NCBI RefSeq assembly: GCF_902459655.1
Contig: NZ_CABPSB010000014.1
Coordinates: 62,001 to 126,000 of the forward strand
DNA: 64,000 nucleotides
Direction of reading: 5' to 3'
Source of the DNA: Pandoraea anhela
GTDB taxonomy: Bacteria > Pseudomonadota > Gammaproteobacteria > Burkholderiales > Burkholderiaceae
This document shows, one piece after another, positions 32,090-41,336 of this stretch. Under the pieces are notes generated by a model. The model was not told the DNA's origin. It saw nothing but the letters and a program-made list of their open reading frames with translations, and did not search any database. The translations under genes were made by a program, and so were the position numbers. Each line of letters begins with the position of its first letter. Position 1 is the first letter of the stretch.

Positions 32090-33655
32090 ATGTTTCCCAT
32101 CCTGTCCCTCCTGATCTGGCTTCCTATCGTGGCTGGCGCGCTCGTCATGCTGCTCGGCCACGATCGTCATCCCAATGCCGTTCGCTGGGCATCGCTTGCT
32201 GCCGCCGTGATTTCGGCCGCACCGATCGTATCGCTCGTGCGAGGTTTTCAGACGCGCATCCCTAATTTGCAATTCGTCGAGCGTTTTCGCTGGATCGACT
32301 CGTTCGACGCCTCCTGGCATGTGGGCATCGACGGGATTTCGCTCTGGCTCGTGGCGCTCACCGGGGTGACGACGATCATCGTGGTGTTGGCCTCGTGGCG
32401 TGCAGTGACCACGCGCATGAGCGCGTACTTCGGCAGCTTCCTCGTCCTGTCGGGGTTGATGCAAGGCGTGTTCACGGCGCAGGACGGCATGCTGTTCTTC
32501 GTGTTCTTCGAAGCGACGCTGCTGCCGCTGTATTTGCTCATCGGCGTCTATGGCCGGGCCAACAGCACGCGCGCGGCGGTGAAATTTTTCTTCTTCTCCC
32601 TGACCGGCTCGCTGATGATGCTGGTCTCGATGCTGTATCTGTATATGCAGACGCAGAGCTTCGACCTCGCGCGCTGGCAGACGCTGCATCTGCCGCTCGC
32701 GGTGCAGGTCATGCTCTTCATCGGTTTTCTCGCGGCGTTCTCCGTCAAGGTGCCGATGTGGCCGGTGCACACGTGGCTGCCGGAAGTCCACCTCGACGGG
32801 CCGACGGGCGCGGCCGTCATGCTCGGCATGCTGAAGCTGGGCGGCTATGGCCTGCTGCGTTTCAATCTGCCCTTGCTGCCGGACGCGAGCCACTTCCTCG
32901 CGCCGCTGATGGTCGTGCTGTCGCTCGTCGCGGTGATCTACGCGAGTCTGGTGGCGCTGGTGCAGACGGATCTGCGCAAACTGCTGGCGTACTCGGCGGT
33001 GGCGCATATGGGGCTGGTGACGCTGGGCCTCTTCCTGTTCTCGGAGATGGGCACCGACGGCGCGGTGATGCAGATGATTTCGTACGGCATCGTCTCGGGC
33101 GCGATGCTGCTGTGCACGGGCATGTTGTATGACCGTACCGGGAGCGCTTCGATCGACGCTTACGGCGGTGTGGCGAGCACGATGCCGCGCTTCGCGACAT
33201 TCGCGATGCTGTTCTCGATGGCGAACGTGGGCATGCCGGGCACGTCGGGTTTCGTGGGCGAGTTTCTTGTGCTGATGGGCGCGATCAAGGCCAATTTCTG
33301 GATCGGCGCGCTGGCGTCGCTCACGCTGGTGCTGAGCGCGGCCTATACGCTGTGGATGTACAAGCGCGTGATTTTCGGTCGGGTGCGCAATGAACGTGTC
33401 GCCTCGCTCAAGGATCTGAGCCGCCGCGAATTCGCGTTGCTGGGCGCCATGGCCGTGATGGTGCTCGGCATCGGCCTCGATCCGAAGCCGCTGACCGACG
33501 GCATCGACGCCACGGCGATTCAGGTCGTGCAGGACATTGAGCACCATCGTCTGCCGGCCGGCGATCCGGGCAGCAGCGAGGTGGCCGGGCGTCCCCACGG
33601 CGATACCGCCGGTCACGCGGCGGCAACGGTCAAAGGCTTGCGCCCGGATGCGTGA
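32090..33655 (+). CDS. orphan NuoM-like proton-pumping antiporter subunit
   Basis: 521 residues from ATG 32090. It is a Proton_antipo_M protein with 13-14 membrane segments. It keeps the key charged residues of complex-I subunit M: Glu in FVFFEATLLPLYLLIG, Lys in FSVKVPMWPVHTWLPE and Lys in TDLRKLLAYSAVAHMG. NuoM normally sits inside the 14-gene nuo operon, but no other nuo gene is near. It may be a second NuoM or part of a bicarbonate/cation transporter without its usual partner. The C terminus has an added His/Gly-rich tail of about 40 residues. Confidence 0.82.
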   Translation: MFPILSLLIWLPIVAGALVMLLGHDRHPNAVRWASLAAAVISAAPIVSLVRGFQTRIPNLQFVERFRWIDSFDASWHVGIDGISLWLVALTGVTTIIVVLASWRAVTTRMSAYFGSFLVLSGLMQGVFTAQDGMLFFVFFEATLLPLYLLIGVYGRANSTRAAVKFFFFSLTGSLMMLVSMLYLYMQTQSFDLARWQTLHLPLAVQVMLFIGFLAAFSVKVPMWPVHTWLPEVHLDGPTGAAVMLGMLKLGGYGLLRFNLPLLPDASHFLAPLMVVLSLVAVIYASLVALVQTDLRKLLAYSAVAHMGLVTLGLFLFSEMGTDGAVMQMISYGIVSGAMLLCTGMLYDRTGSASIDAYGGVASTMPRFATFAMLFSMANVGMPGTSGFVGEFLVLMGAIKANFWIGALASLTLVLSAAYTLWMYKRVIFGRVRNERVASLKDLSRREFALLGAMAVMVLGIGLDPKPLTDGIDATAIQVVQDIEHHRLPAGDPGSSEVAGRPHGDTAGHAAATVKGLRPDA

Positions 33656-33688
33656 GCCATCGCCTCGCGACTGGATTCGATGACAACG

Positions 33689-33718
33689 AAATGGGCGCCG
33701 CGAGGCGCCCATTTTTCA
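33689..33718 (+). terminator. intrinsic terminator after the nuoM-like gene
   Basis: An 11-bp stem (33689-33699 / 33704-33714) with loop GCGA is followed by a T-rich tail. It is a canonical rho-independent terminator 35 bp past the stop. Confidence 0.85.
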
Positions 33719-33867
33719 TTTGGGGCGGCAATTGTCGCCTGCCACAATTCTTTCACGATCTCTCGCCAGAATGACGCTCGTGCCATGTCAGTGGCTTTTT
33801 TCAGTGCTGGCATTGCACACGTGTGCAAATGCCGTTCGGCAAAGTCGTCAACCCAGTGAGAGATCGT

Positions 33868-35115
33868 ATGAAACTGTTCATCCGCCTGCGCGCGGTATCC
33901 ATCGCCGTCGCCGCCTTCGTCGGCTTGTTCGCTGTTGCGACGAGCGTCAGCGCAGCCGATCTCGTCATCGCCGGGCGTGACGACATCTACGGCAAGGGGC
34001 TAGCCGAAGCCGTGACCGGCTTCAAGAAGCAGCATCCCGACGCCGACATCGAGTTGCTGAAGCTGCCCAATGCGAACCTCTACCAGAAGCTGAAGCTGTC
34101 GATGCGCGAGGCCACGGGCGCTTACGATCTCGTGATGATGGACGACACGTGGTCGCCGGAATTCATGGCGAACGGCTGGCTCAAGCCGTTGCCCGCCACG
34201 CTCGTCGATGCCGACATGGTCGCGTCCACCGTCGCGCTGGGACGCGCGCCGGGCGGCAATCTATACGCGCTCCCGGTGGTCGGCAACGTCGAAATGTTCG
34301 CGTACCGTCGCGACCTGCTCGCGAAGTACAAGCTGCAAGCGCCGCGCACGTGGGACGACGTGCTCAAGATCGCTCAGGCGACCAGCGCAGAGGCGGGCGT
34401 GTCGGGCGTGGTGTTCCGTGGCACGAAGGGCAATCCGGTTGTGACGGGCTTTCTGCCGATCCTGTGGGCGTACGGCGGCGACGTGATCGATGCGAACGGG
34501 AAAGTCGTCATCGATTCGCCGCAGGCGCTCGCGGCGCTGAAGATGTTCGTCTCGCTCAAGGGTTACGCGCCGAAAGATGTCGCTGTGTACGGAGCGGCCG
34601 AGGTGCGCGACGCCCTGCAAAAAGGCGCGGCCGCTCAGGCCATCGAAGTCTGGCCGGCATGGGTGCCGGCGCTCGACGATCCGAAGCAGTCGCGCGTCGT
34701 GGGGGAGGTCGCCTTGCAGGCGCCGCCGGGGCAAGTGAAGGGCCCTGCGCCGATGCTCGGCATCTGGCAGATGGCGATTCCGAAAGACGCGCGGCATGCC
34801 GCGCTCGCGCAGGACTTCCTCGCCTATCTGACGTCGCGCGACACGCAGATGCGTCTGGCCGCGATGGGCATTCCCCCCACGCGCAAGAGCGTGTTCGAGG
34901 ATGCCGCCCTCGTGAAGCAGTTCCGCTGGTATCCGGACCAGCTCAAGGCGCTCGAAGCCGGCCGTGCGCGCCCGCGTGTGAAGCAATGGGAGCAGGTCGA
35001 GAGTCTGCTGGGTGACGCGCTCCAACTCGTGCTGACGGGGCAACTCACGCCGGAGGCCGCGCTGCGTCAGGCGTCGCAGAAGATCGCGCCCGCGCTCGCG
35101 ACGCCGGCGAACTGA
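33868..35115 (+). CDS. sugar-type ABC substrate-binding protein
   Basis: 415 residues from ATG 33868, with a signal peptide ending VSA-A. It is an SBP_bac_1 (family 1) receptor: LVIAGRDDIYGKGLAEAVTGFKKQHPDADIEL, DLVMMDDTWSPEFMANGWLKPL and the IPPTRKSVFEDAALVKQF tail. These bind oligosaccharides, polyols or glycerophosphodiesters. It heads a cluster with two permeases. The ligand is unknown. Confidence 0.88.
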   Translation: MKLFIRLRAVSIAVAAFVGLFAVATSVSAADLVIAGRDDIYGKGLAEAVTGFKKQHPDADIELLKLPNANLYQKLKLSMREATGAYDLVMMDDTWSPEFMANGWLKPLPATLVDADMVASTVALGRAPGGNLYALPVVGNVEMFAYRRDLLAKYKLQAPRTWDDVLKIAQATSAEAGVSGVVFRGTKGNPVVTGFLPILWAYGGDVIDANGKVVIDSPQALAALKMFVSLKGYAPKDVAVYGAAEVRDALQKGAAAQAIEVWPAWVPALDDPKQSRVVGEVALQAPPGQVKGPAPMLGIWQMAIPKDARHAALAQDFLAYLTSRDTQMRLAAMGIPPTRKSVFEDAALVKQFRWYPDQLKALEAGRARPRVKQWEQVESLLGDALQLVLTGQLTPEAALRQASQKIAPALATPAN

Positions 35116-35143
35116 CGTCAACCGATGAACTTCCGACGATTCC

Positions 35144-36016
35144 ATGCGTGATTTGCGTCGCTGGCTGCCACTGGTCTGGCTCGTAGGACCGGCGTTACTG
35201 GTCATGGGTGTGCTGGCGTTATATCCGGTGTTGCAAGTGCTGGTCGACTCGTTTTTCAACGTCGACTATGCCTCGGGGCGCCGTGCGTTTGCCGGACTCG
35301 CGAACTACCGCACGGTGCTCGCCGACGACAACTTCTCGGTCAGCTTTTTCAACACGGTGCACTTCACGGTGGTTGCGTCGGTATGCGAGGTCGTGCTCGG
35401 CGCGGCGCTGGCGTTGCTGTTCTCACGGGCGTTTCGCGCCCGGCGCTTCGTCATGCCGCTGCTGATACTGCCGATGATGCTCTCGACGCTGGTGTGCTCG
35501 GCAATCTGGCGCCACTGGCTGAACTACGGTGGGTTTTTGAACGCATGGCTCGCGAAGTTCGGTCTGCCGGGCGTGCAATGGCTGCCCGATCCGGGGCTGG
35601 CGATCTGGTCGCTCATTCTCGTCGACGTCTGGCAATGGACGCCGATGGCTTTCCTCATCATCCTCGCGGGCCTCCAGTCCATCGATCCCGAACTCTATGA
35701 GGCGGCGCGCACCGACGGGGCGAGCGAGTGGCAATGTCTGCGCGACATCACATTGCCGCTGCTCGTGCCACAGTTCGTGCTTGCGCTGCTGCTGCGCTCG
35801 ATCGACACGTTCAAGCTGTTCGACAAGGTGTACGCCCTCACCGGGGGCGGTCCGGGCAATGCGACGCAGACGTTGTCGACCTACGTCTACGACACCGGTT
35901 TTCGGTTCTTCAGCGTGGGGCCGGCGAGTGCGGCGTCGGTGTTGATGCTGCTGATGGCGGCCATGCTGGTGTCGGTCAACGTCTGGCTGTCGATTCGCAA
36001 GCGGGAGGCGAGATGA
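35144..36016 (+). CDS. sugar ABC permease, MalF/UgpA-like
   Basis: 290 residues with 6 predicted membrane segments and the EAA loop EAARTDGASEWQCLRDITLPLL that docks the ATPase. It is followed with a 4-bp overlap by the second permease. GPGNATQTLSTYVYDTGF is characteristic of sugar permeases. Confidence 0.9.
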   Translation: MRDLRRWLPLVWLVGPALLVMGVLALYPVLQVLVDSFFNVDYASGRRAFAGLANYRTVLADDNFSVSFFNTVHFTVVASVCEVVLGAALALLFSRAFRARRFVMPLLILPMMLSTLVCSAIWRHWLNYGGFLNAWLAKFGLPGVQWLPDPGLAIWSLILVDVWQWTPMAFLIILAGLQSIDPELYEAARTDGASEWQCLRDITLPLLVPQFVLALLLRSIDTFKLFDKVYALTGGGPGNATQTLSTYVYDTGFRFFSVGPASAASVLMLLMAAMLVSVNVWLSIRKREAR

Positions 36017-36978
36017 GTCGTGTCATGAAGGCGGGAGCGGCCTCAGACGCTCCGCCGGCGTCGCTTTCGTCTCCTTCGTCTCCTTCGTCACCTTGGTCGC
36101 CTGGGTCGCCTTCTTCACTTTCGTCGCCTGCGTCATTCTCCTGCCCGGCGGCGTTGCGCCGGACGGGACAGCGAGCCGCGCTCTGGACGCTACGCGTCAC
36201 CGCGCTGGTGCTGATGCTGTTGCCGTGTCTCTGGATGCTGGGGGCGGCGTTCACGCCGTCGTTGGAGCGTCTCGATCATCCGCTCGCGCTCTGGCCGCAA
36301 GCGCCGACATTGCAGCACTTTCAGACGGTGTGGGAGAGCGGCATCGGGCGTCAGGTACTCAATTCGCTGCTGGTGAGCGCGGGCACGACGTTGCTTTCGC
36401 TCACGCTGGCATTCCCGGCGGCTTACGCGCTGGTGCGCCTGCGCTTTCCGGGGCGTCTCGACGTGGCGTTTCTCATGCTCGTGCTGGCCGTCAAGCTGAT
36501 GCCGCCCATCACGGTGGCGGTGCCGCTGTTCTCGCTGGCGAAGACGTTGCATCTGCTCGATTCGACAGTCGGGCTGATGCTCGCTTATCAGGTGTACACG
36601 CTGCCATTGTCGATCTGGATGCTGTTGTCTTTCGTGCGTGAGATTCCCGTGGACTACGACGAAGCTGCCTGCATCGATGGTGCGGGGTTGTGCCAGCGTC
36701 TGGTGCACATTATGCTGCCGCTGTGTGCGCCGGGGCTGGTCGCGACGGCAATCTTCGTGCTGATCGCCGCGTGGAACGAATTCTTGCTCGCGTTGTTGTT
36801 CGTCTCGTCGCCGAGTCGATTCACGCTGCCGCTCGCGGTGGCGGGCTACGTGACGGAGAACGGTATCGATTGGGGCGATCTGATGAGCGTGGGAATGATT
36901 GCGTCGCTGCCCACGCTGGCCGTTGCCGGCTATGTGCAGCGTTATCTGCTGCACGGATTCTCTGGCGGGTTGAAGTGA
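36013..36978 (+). CDS. sugar ABC permease, MalG/UgpE-like
   Basis: 321 residues from ATG 36013. After a low-complexity Ser/Pro N terminus (about 15-45, encoded by 9-bp repeats) there are 6 membrane segments and the EAA loop YDEAACIDGAGLCQRLVHIMLPL. It pairs with the upstream permease. No ABC ATPase gene follows: the next gene is a LacI regulator on the other strand. The importer must therefore borrow an ATPase encoded elsewhere. Confidence 0.88.
   Translation: MSRVMKAGAASDAPPASLSSPSSPSSPWSPGSPSSLSSPASFSCPAALRRTGQRAALWTLRVTALVLMLLPCLWMLGAAFTPSLERLDHPLALWPQAPTLQHFQTVWESGIGRQVLNSLLVSAGTTLLSLTLAFPAAYALVRLRFPGRLDVAFLMLVLAVKLMPPITVAVPLFSLAKTLHLLDSTVGLMLAYQVYTLPLSIWMLLSFVREIPVDYDEAACIDGAGLCQRLVHIMLPLCAPGLVATAIFVLIAAWNEFLLALLFVSSPSRFTLPLAVAGYVTENGIDWGDLMSVGMIASLPTLAVAGYVQRYLLHGFSGGLK
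36061..36135. repeat. in-frame Ser/Pro-coding 9-bp repeats
   Basis: Units related to TCGTCTCCT repeat about eight times with drift. They encode SSP/SPS runs before the first membrane helix of the second permease. Confidence 0.8.
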
Positions 36979-37006
36979 TGGGCTGACGAGGCCGCCGCGG
37001 GGACGC

Positions 37007-38035
37007 TCAATCGCAGCTTTTCCGGATAACGCCGGTGATCGGCACGACGCGTGTTCTCGATGCACCGGAGAACGCATTCATCCGGTCGATGAGGAGTTCG
37101 GTGGCGGTGTTCGCCAGTGCGTAAGTGTCCTGCGCAATGGTGGTGAGTCGATAGTTGTCGTAGCTGGCGGCGGGAATGTCGTCGAAGCCCACGACGCGCA
37201 GGTCTTCCGGCACACGCAACGAGAAGTGCCGGCGCGCGGTATCGATGAAGCCGAGCGCGAGCAGGTCGGACGAGCAGAAGACGCCGTCCGGGCGAGCGTT
37301 CCGACTCAGCAGCGCGTGTGCGGCGGCGACACCGCACTCGTAAGTGTCCGTCGGGGTGCTGTGCGTCTCGACCGGACGGCCCAGCGCGTCGTGGCGGTGC
37401 GCGATCTGACGGACGGCGCGTAGAAAGCCGGTACAGCGGGCTTTGCCGTTGTAGCTGGGTTTGGTCGGGCCGACGAAGGCGAGGTGCGTCGCGCCGGCGT
37501 CGATCAGCAGTTGTGCGGCCAGCGCGGCGCCGGCGGCATTGTCGCTTACGACGACGTCCGCCCCCGGCAGGTTCGATGCGCGGTTGATCATGACAACGGG
37601 GATCTCGCCTTCGAGGTACTGGCGGGCGAGCCCGAGCGGCGGCGAGGCCGACGTCATGATGATGCCGCCGATCCGGTAGCTCAGCAGCGTGTCGAGCGAC
37701 TGCTGGATTTGCACGGGGTCCTCGGCGTTCACCACGATGGGCGTGAGCTTGTGGCCACCGAGGGCGGCAATGATTTGTGCGAGCAGTTTGGCGCGAAAGG
37801 GGTTCTCGAAACCGGCGGTAACCACGCCGATCATGCTGCTTCGCTGCATGATCATCTCGCGGGCGATGAGATTGACTTGATAGCCGAGTGCGCGGGCGGC
37901 CTCCATCACACGCGCTCGCGTCTCGGGGGCGATGCTGGCCGTGGGGGAGAAAGCGCGCGAGACGGCGGAGCGCGATACGCCCGCGTGGCGGGCGACATCG
38001 GCGGCGGTGACCCAGGACGTTTGTTTCTTCGGCAT
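37007..38035 (-). CDS. LacI-family repressor
   Basis: 342 residues from ATG 38035 (MPKKQTSW). The HTH VTAADVARHAGVSRSAVSRAFSP is followed by a hinge and a periplasmic-binding-like effector domain. It is convergent with the ABC permeases and divergent from the PI-PLC-like gene. It could control either or both. The effector is a sugar or polyol by family. Confidence 0.9.
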   Translation of the reverse strand: MPKKQTSWVTAADVARHAGVSRSAVSRAFSPTASIAPETRARVMEAARALGYQVNLIAREMIMQRSSMIGVVTAGFENPFRAKLLAQIIAALGGHKLTPIVVNAEDPVQIQQSLDTLLSYRIGGIIMTSASPPLGLARQYLEGEIPVVMINRASNLPGADVVVSDNAAGAALAAQLLIDAGATHLAFVGPTKPSYNGKARCTGFLRAVRQIAHRHDALGRPVETHSTPTDTYECGVAAAHALLSRNARPDGVFCSSDLLALGFIDTARRHFSLRVPEDLRVVGFDDIPAASYDNYRLTTIAQDTYALANTATELLIDRMNAFSGASRTRVVPITGVIRKSCD

Positions 38036-38211
38036 GGCGTGGCGAGTGGGGGGACGCAAAGCTTGCTCCGCGCAGCCTGCCCGAAGAAAAGGGCAAGATG
38101 ATGACGAAACGACGAAGTACAACGGTAACACGTGAATCCCGGATCACCGGCATATCGGCGCATTTCGCATCGGCGGCGCTGCTGCCGCAGCCGAATGAAA
38201 ACGACATCGCC

Positions 38212-39207
38212 ATGGCTGACTGGATGGCGGCGCTGCCCGACGAGCAGGCGCTGCATCGCCTGACGTTGCCCGGCAGTCACGACACCTGCGCCTATACGGT
38301 CGAGGACGCGCTGGCGAAGACGCAGGGGGCGAGTCTTGCCGTTCAGTTGGCGCGCGGCGTTCGTGTGCTCGATATCCGCTGCCGGCACGAGGACGATGTG
38401 TTTCACATCAATCATCAACGCATTGCCCTGGGCCTGATGTTCGACGAGGTGCTCGCGACCTGCGCGGCTTTCCTCGTGCGACATCCCGGCGAATGCATCG
38501 TGATGTCGGTCAAGGACGAATGTGCGGACCGGCACTGCACACGCAGTTTTGCACAGACGTTTGCGTCGTATGTCGAGGGTTATGCCGCGGATGTTCGCTG
38601 GCACCTGGACGACGCAATGCCCCGGTTGGCAGATGTGCGGGGCGCCATCGTGCTGCTGCGGCGCTTTGTCAGTGAGGCGCCGCTGGGCATCGATCTCACG
38701 GCATGGCCGGACAATGCGACGTTCGACATCGATGCGGCGGGCGCGTCGTTCGTGATTCAAGACGAGTATCGGGTGCCGGTGGAAGCGTCCATCGATTACA
38801 AGTTTCGGCGGATCGAGGCGTTGCTCGTTCGCACCGAAGCGATGGTGGACGCGCGCTGGGTGATCAATTTTTGCAGTGGTACCGGCATGGGCGCGAATCC
38901 TTCGCGCGTGGCGCGCGGCGGCGCGCGGCCCGATCAGCCAGGAATCAACGACAGGCTGTTGACGCGTCTCGATGACTATCGCGGACCTTGCGGCACCGTG
39001 ATGATCGACTTTTGCGAGCACGCCGACTGGGCGCTGGTTCGGGCGTTGGTGGCGCGTAACTGGCGTCATGCGGGGAATGCGCCCGGCGCGGGTAAAACCG
39101 TTCATGTCGGCGATGTCGGCGATGTCGGCGATGTCGGCGATGGAGCGGGGACGGCGTACCCGCGTAAAGGGTTGAGCGGCGATGCTGCCCGACCGGGGCG
39201 CTCGTAA
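38212..39207 (+). CDS. phosphatidylinositol-specific phospholipase C-like protein
   Basis: 331 residues from ATG 38212; an in-frame ATG 38098 would add 38 residues. The X-domain of bacterial PI-PLC is clear: LTLPGSHDTCAY with the first catalytic His, GVRVLDIRCRHEDDVFHINHQ with the second, and CIVMSVKDE. Such enzymes cleave phosphatidylinositol or GPI by intramolecular transfer. No signal peptide is visible, so it is probably cytosolic or released another way. The C terminus has a VGDVGDVGD repeat. The inositol-monophosphatase-like gene lies 105 bp downstream. Confidence 0.82.
   Translation: MADWMAALPDEQALHRLTLPGSHDTCAYTVEDALAKTQGASLAVQLARGVRVLDIRCRHEDDVFHINHQRIALGLMFDEVLATCAAFLVRHPGECIVMSVKDECADRHCTRSFAQTFASYVEGYAADVRWHLDDAMPRLADVRGAIVLLRRFVSEAPLGIDLTAWPDNATFDIDAAGASFVIQDEYRVPVEASIDYKFRRIEALLVRTEAMVDARWVINFCSGTGMGANPSRVARGGARPDQPGINDRLLTRLDDYRGPCGTVMIDFCEHADWALVRALVARNWRHAGNAPGAGKTVHVGDVGDVGDVGDGAGTAYPRKGLSGDAARPGRS
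39103..39143. repeat. 9-bp tandem repeat in the PI-PLC-like gene
   Basis: GATGTCGGC repeats about four times in frame and encodes (VGD)n near the C terminus. Confidence 0.9.
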
Positions 39208-39312
39208 TGTTGCTTCGTGTTGCCGTGTCATCGTGTCATCGTGTCTTCCGTGATTTCGTGATTTCGTCTGTCCGGCGGCCGTTGCGGTCGCGTCTCATCA
39301 GGATTTCGTTCC

Positions 39313-40140
39313 ATGCATCCCATGCTTAATGTCGCGATCCACGCCGCCATCGGCGCAGCGCAGATCATCCATCGTGCGTCGGCCGATCGTTCTGGGTTCA
39401 CCGTCAGCAAGAAGCGGCACAACGATTTCGTCACGGCGGTGGACCGGGCGTCGGAGGCGACGATCATCGACACGCTGAGGTCGGCTTACCCCGACCACGC
39501 CATTCTGGCCGAGGAGTCGGGCAGATCGGAGGGCGCACACGGGAATGCGGACTTCCAGTGGATCATCGATCCGTTGGACGGCACCACGAACTTCATCCAT
39601 GGTTTTCCGTATTACTGCGTGTCGATCGCCTTGGCGTACCGCGGTGAGGTCACGCATGCGGTGGTCTACGATCCGAATCGCAATGAGTTGTTCACGGCCA
39701 CGCGCGGCGGCGGCGCGTTTCTGAACGAGCAACCCATTCGTGTGGGGGCGACGGCGCGACTGGCCGACGGTCTGATCGGCACGGGCTTTCCGTTCCGGGA
39801 CACGGATGACGTCGCGACGTACACGCGGTTATTCGTCGAGATGAGCGGGGCTTGCGCGGGGTTACGTCGCCCGGGGGCGTGCGCGCTCGATCTGGCGAAC
39901 GTTGCCGCAGGACGTCTCGACGGCTTCTTCGAGCAAGGCGTGAACGCTTGGGACATGGCCGCAGGCAGCCTGTTGATTACGGAAGCGGGCGGACACGTGG
40001 GCGACTACACCGGCGGCGACGCGTTCCTGCGCCTTGGCGAAATCGTGGCAGGCAACCCCGAGGTGTATGCGGAGATGGTGCCGAAGCTGAAGGGGGATAG
40101 CCGGGCGATCCGGTCAGGGACACTGTTGGTTGCGAGGTGA
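39313..40140 (+). CDS. suhB: inositol-1-monophosphatase family protein
   Basis: 275 residues. The metal and catalytic motifs are EES (ILAEESG), DPLDGTTNF and [15 protein letters not shown]. The family hydrolyses inositol monophosphates with Mg2+; SuhB also assists rRNA antitermination. N- and C-terminal lengths match SuhB. The location after a PI-PLC-like gene suggests, but does not prove, use of inositol phosphates. The symbol follows family resemblance; a second suhB elsewhere is possible. Confidence 0.85.
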   Translation: MHPMLNVAIHAAIGAAQIIHRASADRSGFTVSKKRHNDFVTAVDRASEATIIDTLRSAYPDHAILAEESGRSEGAHGNADFQWIIDPLDGTTNFIHGFPYYCVSIALAYRGEVTHAVVYDPNRNELFTATRGGGAFLNEQPIRVGATARLADGLIGTGFPFRDTDDVATYTRLFVEMSGACAGLRRPGACALDLANVAAGRLDGFFEQGVNAWDMAAGSLLITEAGGHVGDYTGGDAFLRLGEIVAGNPEVYAEMVPKLKGDSRAIRSGTLLVAR

Positions 40141-40188
40141 TTTCACAGTGATTCCGCGTTGATGACCTGCGGCGTCTCCCCCGTCGAC

Positions 40189-41265
40189 TCAGAACAGGTG
40201 ACGGATGCCGGCCATCACGCCCACGCGCGTCGCGCTGTGTACGCTTGTCACCGGCGTTCCAGCCCAGTATTCGGTCTCCCGTCCGACGGCGCCACCGCGC
40301 GCAAAGGTGGCGTCGGCCTCCAGAAAGAGGCTGGTTCGTTTCGACAGGGCATAATCCGCCACCGCCGATACCGCGTCGGCGTTGCCTCCCCCGAGAGGAA
40401 TGGGGGTGGACTGGAACTGCGTCGTGACATTCCCGCTTTGGTGGTAGCGGTAATAGGCGCCCGAGAGATGCAGGGCGGGAGTGATCCGATAGCCGAGACC
40501 GACGAAGGCAATATCGAAATGCGCGTTGGGATGGGTTTCGCGGCGGCCCATGTAACCGGCGTAGCCCGTGGCGTCGCCGACCACGTAGGACACGCCGACG
40601 GAGACGTTGTGCAGCGTCGTGTCGCCGGTGCCCGGGCGTTGCTGGTCGTAGGCGACGCCGACGGCGAACGGGCCTTGCTGGTACATCAGGCCGCCGCCGA
40701 ACGTCGCACCGCGCACCATGCTGCCGGGCTGACCACCCACGCCGTAGTCGAGCTGAACGCTCAGCGGGCCGAGCGTCTTTTTGTAGACCACACTGTTGTT
40801 GACGCGGTAGCCCTGGAAAAAGATATCGCCGCCGGTGTAGAGCGGGTCCGACCAGAAGTTGCCCCAACTCTGATCGAGCGGGTTGAACGACCAGCCGATG
40901 TTGTTCAGCGCGTTGTACTGACGGCCGAAGGTCAGGGCGCCCCAATCGCCGGATAAGCCGACGTACGCCTGACGTCCGAACAGCGCGTTGTATGCGGTCT
41001 TGCCATCGTTGGTGCCGAAGCCGTTTTCGAGGAGGAAGACGGCCTTGTTGCCGCCGCCCAGATCTTCGTCGCCTTTGAGCCCCCAGCGGCTGCCGCCGAT
41101 GCCGCTGGAGACCACTTCGGCCTGATCGTGGTGAAGGCCGTCGATGTTCGACGTATACCGCACGGCGGTGCTGATCACTCCGTATAACGTCACGTTGGAT
41201 TGCGCGAACGACACGGCGGGCAACAGCGCGCCCGCCAGCAGCCAGAGGCTGGCCGGTTTCCTCAT
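40189..41265 (-). CDS. Gram-negative trimeric porin
   Basis: 358 residues from ATG 41265 (GAGGAGA upstream). Signal peptide ends SFA-Q; SNVTLYGVISTAVRYTSNI, RWGLKGDEDLGGGNKAVFLLENGF, FGRQAYVGL and the final IRHLF mark the Burkholderia-type porin family. It is on the same strand as the carnitine cluster and just downstream of cntB, so it could share that transcript (71-bp gap) or be separate. Confidence 0.92.
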   Translation of the reverse strand: MRKPASLWLLAGALLPAVSFAQSNVTLYGVISTAVRYTSNIDGLHHDQAEVVSSGIGGSRWGLKGDEDLGGGNKAVFLLENGFGTNDGKTAYNALFGRQAYVGLSGDWGALTFGRQYNALNNIGWSFNPLDQSWGNFWSDPLYTGGDIFFQGYRVNNSVVYKKTLGPLSVQLDYGVGGQPGSMVRGATFGGGLMYQQGPFAVGVAYDQQRPGTGDTTLHNVSVGVSYVVGDATGYAGYMGRRETHPNAHFDIAFVGLGYRITPALHLSGAYYRYHQSGNVTTQFQSTPIPLGGGNADAVSAVADYALSKRTSLFLEADATFARGGAVGRETEYWAGTPVTSVHSATRVGVMAGIRHLF

Positions 41266-41336
41266 GAGAGTCTCCTCGGGGGGATCGTGGCCAGCATGCG
41301 AGCGCTGGCTCTCGTTATCGTTTGGGTTCGTCCCGG

